A stretch of DNA of 64,000 nucleotides from Octadecabacter sp. SW4 (GTDB taxonomy: Bacteria > Pseudomonadota > Alphaproteobacteria > Rhodobacterales > Rhodobacteraceae). The notes under the pieces were generated by a model. It saw only the letters and a program-made list of their open reading frames with translations. It did no database searches and was not told the DNA's origin. Below are positions 57,427 through 64,000 of the stretch, piece by piece. The position numbers were made by a program, and so were the translations under genes. The stretch covers positions 124,001 to 188,000 of the forward strand of contig NZ_CP042819.1 of NCBI RefSeq assembly GCF_008065155.1, read 5' to 3'. Within the stretch, counting starts at the first letter, position 1. Each line of letters starts with the position of its first letter.

Positions 57427-57506
57427 ACTTTGCCGTCATTCGTTTTTCGGACTTCGCTGACGTAGCATCGCTTCGAGTTTCCAGCCTGTTTATCTCTGCG
57501 TTGCAG
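57427..57506 (+). repeat. Dispersed repeat, copy B
   Basis: This copy has ACTTTGCCG at 57427, GCTGACGTAGCATC at 57456-57469 and CTGCGTTGCAG at 57496-57506, spaced as in copy A at 53163-53243. It lies 32 bp after the recombinase fragment, so the two copies bracket the whole ABC-2 operon. Confidence 0.6.
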
Positions 57507-57603
57507 ATCACACTGCCGATGCGGTCAGTTAACCTGTATCCTCTTCTGTCTGAAGCCAGACGAGTCTTGGCCAAAAAACGAAATGGCAAACCAGGATGCA
57601 AAC

Positions 57604-58569
57604 CTACGCCAATTCGTCGAGAAGACGTAGAATATGCGCCGGACCGACTGGGCGGATCCCAGTGGGGTTTAGGGCTTTGATCGAGTAGTAGCCGCGGGTG
57701 ATGTGGTCCATGTTCACCGTCTGCGCAACACCCGGCAGCGACAGGATGCGCGCCATGTAAGCGGAAAGGCGCGGGTAGTCGGAAATTTGGCGGCGGTTGG
57801 TTTTGAAAAGCCCATGATAGGCCGCGTCAAAGCGGATTAGCGTCACGAAAATGCGGATATCCGTCTCGGTCAATTGGTCGCCAAAGACGTAGGGGCCGGT
57901 CAGGCGGTCTTCCAGCATGTCCAACGTGGCGAAAACACCGTCAGTTGCTTCGTCATAGGCCTCTTGCGAGCCTGCAAACCCAGCTTTGTAGACCCCGTTG
58001 TTGAGGCGATCGTAAACCTCGGCGTTCAGCGTGTCGATGTCAGAGGCAAGATGCGCGGGGTAAAGCCGCAGGTCTGACGGCACCAGCTCCTCGAAAGCGG
58101 TGTCGAACATGCGCAGGATGTCGGCGCTTTCATTGTTCACCATCACGTTTTGCTTCATGTCCCAGAGCACCGGAACGGTGGCGCGGCCTGTGAAATGCGC
58201 ATCGGCATGGGTGTAAATTTGGTGCATATAATCGGTCCTCAAAAGCGGGTCCTCGTCGGCACCGGGATAGCCGCCGAATTGCCAACCCTGATCCGTGAGC
58301 ATTGGGCTGACCACGGTCACGGGTATCAGCGCATCCAGCCCCTTGAGCCTGCGCGCGATCAGCGTGCGCGACGCCCAAGGGCAGATCAGCGCCACATAAA
58401 GCCGATACCGTCCGGCCTCGGCTGCAAAGCCGCCGTCTCCGGTGGGGCCGGCGCTGCCATCAGGTGTGATCCAATTGCGAAAGCTCGACACCTGACGCAC
58501 GAAACGCCCCTTTTCATCGACCTTCTGCACGGGTTGCCAATTTTCCATCCACTTACCGTCAACAAGCAC
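57604..58569 (-). CDS. Glutathionyl-hydroquinone reductase (xi-class GST, YqjG-like)
   Basis: GS-HQRs use glutathione to reduce glutathionyl-hydroquinones back to hydroquinones. The 321-residue length and architecture fit: the catalytic Cys63 in CPWA, long N terminus with FVRQVSSFRNWIT, NNESADILRMFD, and the C-terminal GPYVFGDQLTETDIRIFVTLIRFD. The protein is cytoplasmic. It is the last gene of an operon with YgiD-like, DoxX and reductase genes. Confidence 0.93.
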   Translation of the reverse strand: MLVDGKWMENWQPVQKVDEKGRFVRQVSSFRNWITPDGSAGPTGDGGFAAEAGRYRLYVALICPWASRTLIARRLKGLDALIPVTVVSPMLTDQGWQFGGYPGADEDPLLRTDYMHQIYTHADAHFTGRATVPVLWDMKQNVMVNNESADILRMFDTAFEELVPSDLRLYPAHLASDIDTLNAEVYDRLNNGVYKAGFAGSQEAYDEATDGVFATLDMLEDRLTGPYVFGDQLTETDIRIFVTLIRFDAAYHGLFKTNRRQISDYPRLSAYMARILSLPGVAQTVNMDHITRGYYSIKALNPTGIRPVGPAHILRLLDELA

Positions 58570-58580
58570 CGGGCTTCTCC

Positions 58581-59411
58581 TTAAGCAGCGTGAAAGACAA
58601 AGGACCGCATCGAGATCGATCCCAGATCGATGCTGTCGGTCATGTAAGTAAGGTCATCGCGGGCGTCCGACGCCCCAGCAATTGTGAGCGCCGGCAGGTA
58701 GTGATCCACCGTCGGATGGGCCGCCGTCAGAAGGTGCCCCAACCCTGCTCGATCGGCCAAGGCGGCGAAGTCGCGCTCGGCCAGCTTTTCCGTAAAGAGC
58801 GCATCGAATGCCAACGCGAAATCATGCGGCTTGCTATTGGGTCGCCAGTTCACAGCGCCCAGATTGTGGACGATATTGCCCGAGCCCAGAATAAGAACGC
58901 CTCGGTCGCGCAACTCGGTCAGGGTCTGGCCGATCTCCAGCTGGTACGCGAGGCCCTTGGTCATATCGATCGAGACCTGGAACACGGGCACATCCGCATC
59001 GGGGTAGAGGAACTTGAGCACCGTCCAAGCGCCGTGATCCAGCCCCCAAGTTTCGTCGCCTTCTGCGTGGTGGCTGGCCAGCAGCGACACGACCTCACGC
59101 GCCAGTTCGGGATCGCCGGGGGCGTCGTATTGCTGGGCGAAAAGCTTGTCAGGAAAGCCGTAAAAATCGTGAATTGTGCGCGGCATGGCCGAGACATCCA
59201 CCAAAGTGGTGCCTCGGGTCATCCAGTGGGCCGACACGACCAAGATGGCTTTGGGGCGTGGCAGGGTGCGGCCAAGCGTGCTCCAGGTACGGCTGAAACT
59301 TGTGTCTTCGATGGCGTTCATCGGGCTGCCATGGCCCAGAAAAACAAGCGGCATCCGCTCAGACAGGGATAGGCTGTCGCGCAGGGCCGACAGGGCTTTT
59401 ACGGGGCTCAT
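58581..59411 (-). CDS. ygiD: 4,5-DOPA dioxygenase extradiol family protein (YgiD-like)
   Basis: LigB-fold dioxygenases of this group open catechol rings at the extradiol position. The 276-residue protein has metal-binding His residues in FLGHGSPMNAIE, VVSAHWMTRG and PTVDHYLPALT, and GSGNIVHNLG. The ATG at 59411 gives the longer N terminus seen in related proteins; an internal ATG at 59354 (MPLVFLGHGS) is the alternative. It lies 11 bp before the hydroquinone reductase gene. Confidence 0.9.
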   Translation of the reverse strand: MSPVKALSALRDSLSLSERMPLVFLGHGSPMNAIEDTSFSRTWSTLGRTLPRPKAILVVSAHWMTRGTTLVDVSAMPRTIHDFYGFPDKLFAQQYDAPGDPELAREVVSLLASHHAEGDETWGLDHGAWTVLKFLYPDADVPVFQVSIDMTKGLAYQLEIGQTLTELRDRGVLILGSGNIVHNLGAVNWRPNSKPHDFALAFDALFTEKLAERDFAALADRAGLGHLLTAAHPTVDHYLPALTIAGASDARDDLTYMTDSIDLGSISMRSFVFHAA

Positions 59412-59462
59412 AACGCGATCCTTTTATGGGTAGTAGGGCCACCCAAAGGCGGCCCCTTTTGC

Positions 59463-59885
59463 TCAGGCAAACTTGCCAAGTGTCTTTTGCAGGACGGGAA
59501 TGCGCATAGCGTAAGCACCCGCGCCCAAAAGCGCGATCGCGACCTGCAGAATGGCCCACAGCAATGGGAACTCCCAGCCGCCGCCCTCGCTCGAGAACAG
59601 CCAGCCGTTGCCAGCGTGGACCCATGTGGCGCCGAGCAAAACAGGGATCAAGGCCAGCGCGACAGGTCTGGTTGCAATCCCAAGGATGAGTGCCACACCC
59701 CCCGCCAATTCGGCGGCGATGGTGAGATAGGCAAGGATCCCCGGCAGGCCAAGGCTTTCGAAATAGCCAACCGTGCCCGCGATGGTGAATACATTCACCT
59801 TCAAGAGCCCGTGGGCCAGAAAAGCTATGCCAGAGGACACACGCAGCAAAGTGGCGGCGTAGTCGGAATTGGACGTGTTAGACAT
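59463..59885 (-). CDS. DoxX family membrane protein
   Basis: The 140-residue protein has four hydrophobic helices and the DoxX pattern LLRVSSGIAFLAHGLLKV, ELAGGVALILG and a His in ATWVHAGNGW. DoxX proteins are linked to quinone or thiol redox at the membrane, but the exact role is unclear. An AAAGGAAC site precedes the ATG at 59885. It sits between the reductase and YgiD genes in the operon. Confidence 0.9.
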   Translation of the reverse strand: MSNTSNSDYAATLLRVSSGIAFLAHGLLKVNVFTIAGTVGYFESLGLPGILAYLTIAAELAGGVALILGIATRPVALALIPVLLGATWVHAGNGWLFSSEGGGWEFPLLWAILQVAIALLGAGAYAMRIPVLQKTLGKFA

Positions 59886-59908
59886 CTTTTTGTTCCTTTC
59901 AGTGTGGA

Positions 59909-60484
59909 TCAGGCCACCAGCCATTGAGGCGCGATTTCAACGCCTTGACCAAGCACATAGCCGAATTGAATGTTCATGAAGCCCATAGGCTCGAGGTAAC
60001 GCGCATTTGCCAGCGGGCCTGCATCAATCGCAACAAGGCCCATGTCACCGGCAAGCTTTTTGACGCGCGCCCGTGCGACCTCGTCGTCGGCGGCCACGTA
60101 GGTTTGAAGCGGCGTTCCATCGATCGAGAGACCCGATGCATAGTGCTGGGCAAAGATCGTGTTGAAGGCCTTCACCACAGAGGCACCAGGCATGAGGTCC
60201 GCGATTTGCTCGGCCGCTGAGGTGTCCAGCCCGACCTGAAGGCCAGAGAAGTCTTCCTTCACAGGGTTTGAGACGTCGATGACCAGCTTTCCGTTGAAAT
60301 CTGCTTTGCCAGCAACATCTTCTGCGGCGTTGTAAGGTGTCGCGAGGATCACAATCTCCGCATTCGACACCGCGCGTGCCAAGTCGTCATCGCGACCAAA
60401 GGCCGCTGCATCGTGACCAGCAGCGCTGAGCACGGCTGCAAGGCCAGTGCCAACATTTCCTTTTCCGATAACTGCGATATTCAT
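59909..60484 (-). CDS. NAD(P)-binding F420-reductase-like oxidoreductase
   Basis: The 191-residue protein is a single Rossmann domain with GKGNVGTGLA at 7-16, ILATPYNAAED and VVKAFNTIFAQHYASG, the layout of NADPH:F420 oxidoreductase relatives found in organisms without F420. It probably uses NADPH with a small flavin or quinone substrate. It is the first gene of the operon divergent from the LysR gene. Confidence 0.88.
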   Translation of the reverse strand: MNIAVIGKGNVGTGLAAVLSAAGHDAAAFGRDDDLARAVSNAEIVILATPYNAAEDVAGKADFNGKLVIDVSNPVKEDFSGLQVGLDTSAAEQIADLMPGASVVKAFNTIFAQHYASGLSIDGTPLQTYVAADDEVARARVKKLAGDMGLVAIDAGPLANARYLEPMGFMNIQFGYVLGQGVEIAPQWLVA

Positions 60485-60611
60485 GTCTTTATCCTTTCAA
60501 ATGCCCATTCGATCCGGGCTGTGTTCTAACCTCAATTTACGGGTTGCTCATCATCAACAAAATGACGATGTTATTGAATGACTTTGAACAAATTGTTCCG
60601 AATGGGCGCCG
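60485..60611. promoter_or_regulatory. Divergent promoter region with 13-bp dyad
   Basis: A perfect dyad GAACAA-a-TTGTTC lies at 60586-60598, 13 bp before the LysR start. An imperfect inverted pattern (CAACA with TGTTATTG) is found at 60555-60576. Either could be the LysR operator that controls both the regulator and the divergent redox operon. Confidence 0.5.
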
Positions 60612-61508
60612 ATGGATATCACCGACGAACTCAAGGCCTTTGTGGCCACCGCGCAGACCGGATCGTTTACGGCGGCCGCCGACCAGCTTGGCGTGTCGAA
60701 CCGATTGACCTCAAAGTATGTCGCCGAGTTGGAACAGCGGCTCGGCGTTCGGTTGTTCCAACGCACAACCAGACGGGTCGGGCTGACCCCAGCAGGTGAG
60801 GACCTTCTGGCCCGCGCCCCATCGCTTTTGGATGAATTGGATGATTTGCTGGCTGAGGTAGCAGAAGGATCACGTGGATTTTCCGGCGTGATCCGCATGT
60901 CGGCCCCGGTGACATTCGGCGAGCGCTATGTCGTCGGTATGATCCGTCGCTTTGCGCAAGCCAATCAAGGACTGACATTTGACCTGCGTCTCGACGACGG
61001 ATATGTCGACCTTGCGCGCGACGGCATCGATGTCGCCTTTCGGATCGGGCGGTCAGAAGTCTTGTCGCTCAAAGAGCGTAGGCTGGGAGAGCTGCACTCA
61101 AGACTGGTCGCAAGTCGTGACTATCTCGATGCGCATGGTGAACCCGCGCGCCCCGGTGATCTTGAGCATCATGCTTGTATCGTCGACACCAACCGCCGCA
61201 GGCCGCGTCATTGGACATTCAGTAAAGACGGAACCGAACAGGTCGCAAATATTCGGGGGCGGTTCCATGTAAATTCGGCGCGCGCTGCTGCAGAACTGGC
61301 AACGTCGGGCCTAGGCATCGCCTACGTACCCCATTTCGCGGTGTGTGATGACCTCACAAGCGGAGCTCTCGTAGAGCTTTTGGAAAGCTACGAGACAGAA
61401 ACGAGCAGCGTGAGCGCTGTTTATCTGGAGGGGCGGGTCTTGCCACGCAAAATCCGCGCCCTGATTGATTTCTCTGTCCAAGATATCCGTTCCAGCGGCG
61501 TAATCTGA
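60612..61508 (+). CDS. LysR-family regulator of the divergent redox operon
   Basis: The 298-residue protein has a winged-helix start (residues 1-60, SFTAAADQLGVSNRLTSKYV as recognition helix region) and an effector domain with GVIRMSAPVTFGERYV and SGLGIAYVPHF. Its position, divergent from the GS-HQR/YgiD/DoxX/reductase genes, is the classical arrangement for a LysR activator of that operon. In E. coli the LysR protein YhaJ is linked to yqjF-yqjG (DoxX and GS-HQR), so a quinone-like inducer is a reasonable inference. Confidence 0.91.
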   Translation: MDITDELKAFVATAQTGSFTAAADQLGVSNRLTSKYVAELEQRLGVRLFQRTTRRVGLTPAGEDLLARAPSLLDELDDLLAEVAEGSRGFSGVIRMSAPVTFGERYVVGMIRRFAQANQGLTFDLRLDDGYVDLARDGIDVAFRIGRSEVLSLKERRLGELHSRLVASRDYLDAHGEPARPGDLEHHACIVDTNRRRPRHWTFSKDGTEQVANIRGRFHVNSARAAAELATSGLGIAYVPHFAVCDDLTSGALVELLESYETETSSVSAVYLEGRVLPRKIRALIDFSVQDIRSSGVI

Positions 61509-62137
61509 CCCCTAGTTAAGAACATTTTGCTCGCAGTTACATTTCAATTTCCACATATCAAAGTAGAAATGATCCTCCAACGTTCCTGTGATCGCATCAC
61601 AAAGATGTAGACAACGAACCAAAGGAGTACCCGACATGAAACCTCTCGCTTTCGTCAGTGCCGTGGCCCTGACCACCACATTCGCCACCTCGGTCCCCGC
61701 ACAGGACAACGCCGCGATATGGCCCATTTTTACTCTGCGATTGACACCCGCCGTTTGCGGCAGACGGCCTAACTTGATCGCGCCTCCAACGCCAGGCTTT
61801 GAAGGGTGTCGCTTGTAAAAGCTCATTGCGGATTAGCAAATTGGCATCCTGCGTAAACACAGAGTTTTGGGCCTGTGTTAAGGAACAGACCTTGTCTCGA
61901 GGTCCTCATTGGGAAAGCCGCATCGCAGATTATGTTAACCCCGGATACGGCAGCTTTGGGCAAGACGCGTTCTGAACCGCACTGTTGCCACTACTTGTTC
62001 AGTGAATGCACCCAAGATACATCTCTCCAAACCGTTTGACTGCTGCAATGGCGACAATGCTTCCGGATTATCATCAATGAAAGCCCGTGCGACGACGTGT
62101 CCACGATTGCGGGATGCCCGACGAAGGCAGTGAAAAG
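61509..62137. other. Gene-poor spacer with one truncated exported-protein stub
   Basis: The 629-bp spacer separates the LysR gene from the convergent RpiR gene. Apart from the signal-peptide stub at 61636-61818 I find no supported gene, terminator or structured RNA. Confidence 0.5.
61636..61818 (+). pseudogene. Signal-peptide-bearing gene stub
   Basis: Behind a strong AAAGGAG site an ATG opens a frame with a clear signal peptide (MKPLAFVSAVALTTTFATS, ending VPA before QD), but after about 30 codons the sequence becomes Pro- and Arg-rich without any fold-like pattern and ends at 61818. This looks like an exported-protein gene whose body was replaced by other DNA. It could also be a real 60-residue exported peptide. 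Confidence 0.5.
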
Positions 62138-63010
62138 CTAAGTAAACTTCCGGAACAATTTTGTTTGATCGAACATATCTTCCAGTGTTTCCATCCGTTC
62201 CTTGGTTTCGGTCCAGTTCAGGTTCTGAACGGAGGAAATCATGGTTTCAACCAAAAGCATTGTCGTCGCGCTTGAGTCCCATGCCGAGGGGACAATGATC
62301 CGGCAGCTTAGGCTGATATCTGCGAGATGATGCACCGGCGAGCGCCACTGGTCGGTAAAGAGAATAATCTTGGCACCGCGGACATGTGCCATTTCGGCCA
62401 GTTTCAGCGTGTTGTTTTCGTATCGCCGCACATCGAAGATCACAAAAACGTCGCCCTCTTTTGCGTTCAAAAGGTAGTGCGGCCATGTGTTCGATGTGGA
62501 CTGAACATGCGTAAGGTCGGGACGGATGACCTGCATGTGGAGGTAGAAATACTCGGCTAAAGTATGTGTAATCCGCCCGCCGACAATGAAAAGGTGGCGT
62601 GACTGATCTGCGACCAGCCTGCAGGCTTCATCGAAGTCGTCAGGGTTGATCTGCCCAAGTGTCAGGCGAATGTTATCAATTACCGCATCCGTGAACCTGT
62701 TCAAGAGGTGCTCGGAGGGGGCGGCTTCGGCCCATGTGTCATGCTTAGCGATCGGGTTCTGTGCCTTGGCGCGCAGCTCTTCGCGCAATTCCGACTGAAA
62801 ATCTGGATAGCCCTTATAACCAAGCTTTTGCACCATGCGCGCGACAGTGGGCACAGATACATTTGCATCCTTGGCAAGGGCCGCCAGTGGACCAAGGCCG
62901 GAGGCTGGATAATTTTCGAGGATCGACAGGGCCAACTGCCGTTCCGCACGGGTAAGATCATCAAGCTTTTGTTGGATGCGGTCAGATATTGTCTGTGTTG
63001 CTTCGGTCAT
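62138..63010 (-). CDS. MurR/RpiR-family transcriptional regulator
   Basis: The 290-residue protein has an N-terminal HTH_6 domain (TRAERQLALSILENYP, then VSVPTVARMVQKLGYKGYPDFQ) and a C-terminal SIS sugar-phosphate-binding domain (FIVGGRITHTLAEYF, VFVIFDVRRYE). The ATG at 63010 is chosen for the GGAGG site 8 bases upstream. It is divergent from the N-formylglutamate amidohydrolase/TRAP genes and is their likely regulator. Confidence 0.9.
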   Translation of the reverse strand: MTEATQTISDRIQQKLDDLTRAERQLALSILENYPASGLGPLAALAKDANVSVPTVARMVQKLGYKGYPDFQSELREELRAKAQNPIAKHDTWAEAAPSEHLLNRFTDAVIDNIRLTLGQINPDDFDEACRLVADQSRHLFIVGGRITHTLAEYFYLHMQVIRPDLTHVQSTSNTWPHYLLNAKEGDVFVIFDVRRYENNTLKLAEMAHVRGAKIILFTDQWRSPVHHLADISLSCRIIVPSAWDSSATTMLLVETMISSVQNLNWTETKERMETLEDMFDQTKLFRKFT

Positions 63011-63124
63011 CCGCGCCTCCATTTTGTTCAATATATACCAAAGCGCGCGTCGCTGTGAAATTTTTTTCAAAATTTTATTGACTTTGGTCTGGTCGAGCAA
63101 GCACGCTGTCCGCGGGGACCGTAG

Positions 63125-63898
63125 ATGAATCACATGCAGCCTGCCTTACCAAATGACCCGGTTATGGTCCTCAATCCCGAGGGGCGGTCGTCTGTGGTTG
63201 TGGTGTGCGAACATGCGAGCCGGTTTATTCCGCCTGCGTTTGGTGAACTTGGTTTGGATGAGGCCGCACGACAAAGCCACGTGGCATGGGACCCCGGTGC
63301 GTTGGAAGTGGCACGCGGTTTGGCGCAGCGCTTTGACGCCAAACTGATCGCATCAAACGTGTCGCGCTTGGTTTATGATTGCAACCGGCCGCCATCCGCT
63401 GCCGATGCTATGCCGGCCCACAGCGAGGTAACTGATGTGCCGGGCAATGCGAACCTGACAGCGGCGCAACGCGCAGACCGCACGGCCCGCTTTTACGACC
63501 CGTTTCGCGCCAGCCTTGCGGCGGCAATTGCGGCCACGCCGGATCCTATCCTCGTCACCGTGCACAGTTTCACACCGATCTATCACGCAAAACCGCGCGC
63601 GGTTGAAATTGGCGTTTTGCACGACACGGATGCGCGCCTGTCCGATGCGATGATGCAGATTGTGCAGGCGTATACGGGTATGAATGTCATGATCAACGAA
63701 CCCTACGGCCCGGCGGATGGCGTGACCCACACGCTGAAAGAGCACGCGATCAAGGCGGGCCACCTGAATGTTATGCTCGAAATTCGCAACGATCTGATTG
63801 AAACCCCGCAGCAACAGGATGCCATGTCGGCATGCCTTGCCAACTGGCTGTCCGGTGCTCTTGCGGCTCTGAAGGTACCGGTAGGCGTGCAATGCTAG
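63125..63898 (+). CDS. N-formylglutamate amidohydrolase family protein
   Basis: The 257-residue protein has VVVCEHASRFIP near the N terminus, VYDCNRPPSA, VTVHSFTP and VMLEIRNDLI, typical of FGase (PF05013). The HutG2-type enzyme hydrolyses N-formyl-L-glutamate to glutamate and formate in histidine degradation, but no hut gene is nearby, and related proteins may act on other N-acyl substrates. It overlaps the TRAP small permease start, so uptake of the substrate by that transporter is likely. Confidence 0.88.
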   Translation: MNHMQPALPNDPVMVLNPEGRSSVVVVCEHASRFIPPAFGELGLDEAARQSHVAWDPGALEVARGLAQRFDAKLIASNVSRLVYDCNRPPSAADAMPAHSEVTDVPGNANLTAAQRADRTARFYDPFRASLAAAIAATPDPILVTVHSFTPIYHAKPRAVEIGVLHDTDARLSDAMMQIVQAYTGMNVMINEPYGPADGVTHTLKEHAIKAGHLNVMLEIRNDLIETPQQQDAMSACLANWLSGALAALKVPVGVQC

Positions 63899-64000
63899 GG
63901 ATCATGCAGGGATATATCCGCGCTGTTGACGCCGTGAACTACCGCGTCGGGCGCATCGCCATGTACGGTATCTTTGTCCTGATGGGGGTTTTGCTTTGGT
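63892..64000 (+). CDS. TRAP transporter small permease (DctQ), 5' part only
   Basis: The 36 visible codons from the ATG at 63892 give MLGIMQGYIRAVDAVNYRVG and a hydrophobic stretch, matching DctQ N termini (the VGRIAMYG and FVLMGVLLW pattern). It overlaps the amidohydrolase by 7 bp; an ATG at 63904 avoids the overlap. The large permease and binding protein presumably follow outside the window. Confidence 0.75.
   Translation, partial: MLGIMQGYIRAVDAVNYRVGRIAMYGIFVLMGVLLW

Noticed and set aside
57341-57601. 86-codon minus-strand frame after the recombinase fragment
   Set aside because: It covers repeat copy B and has no start context or family pattern; it is better explained as a by-product of the repeat.

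Overview
The window is a GC-rich, densely packed chromosomal segment that looks like a marine alphaproteobacterium of the Rhodobacteraceae (Roseobacter group). The basis is gene content and protein style: accD-folC, GlnK-Amt, SmpB, the COG3146 acyltransferase, short lipoproteins without close relatives outside this group, TRAP transport, and many ATGA/GTGA translational couplings. This taxonomic call is inferred from familiarity, not from a search.

Layout. 0-5.4 kb: folC (cut by the window edge), accD, ilvD, a lipoprotein and two unassigned genes. 5.5-9.8 kb: a FadH-type dienoyl-CoA reductase, a LysR regulator and a CDF metal exporter with a textbook MerR-type promoter, next to a MerR gene reduced to its DNA-binding N terminus. 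10-20 kb: OmpA-like protein, GNAT, CinA-type MoCF protein, sfsA, map, rsmD, ferredoxin-reductase-like protein, peroxiredoxin, PCD, COG3146, GDPD and RidA. 19.5-24.4 kb: a type I secretion ABC/HlyD pair with no visible substrate, divergent from MlaA and MlaC. 24.4-44.6 kb: PBP1A, glnK-amt, methyltransferase, aromatic aminotransferase, sulfurtransferase, smpB, a small K+ channel coupled to an AlkZ/YcaQ glycosylase, DUF2157 protein, dapA, slt, EamA transporter, mnmD and a divergent FAD oxidase (a split MnmC), MaoC-like dehydratase, FMN reductase and a ThDP enzyme.

44.9-62 kb is the accessory part. It holds flavin and glutathione redox genes, clear gene decay (a CMD gene with an in-frame amber codon, OsmC-like and NmrA-like fragments, a signal-peptide stub), long gene-poor spacers, an ABC-2 exporter whose ATPase has lost its first nucleotide-binding domain exactly where a serine-recombinase C terminus begins, and two copies of a dispersed repeat bracketing that exporter. 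It ends with a LysR-controlled quinone/catechol-type operon (glutathionyl-hydroquinone reductase, YgiD-type dioxygenase, DoxX, NAD(P)-binding reductase).

62.1-64 kb: an RpiR regulator divergent from an N-formylglutamate amidohydrolase and the first codons of a TRAP small permease, suggesting a regulated uptake-and-hydrolysis locus cut by the window end.

No tRNA, rRNA, CRISPR array, complete insertion sequence or prophage was recognised. I did not find a convincing wholly new system. The best leads are the recombinase/ABC junction, the MerR promoter with its gutted regulator, the twin palindromes before the DUF2157 gene, and the interrupted CMD gene.
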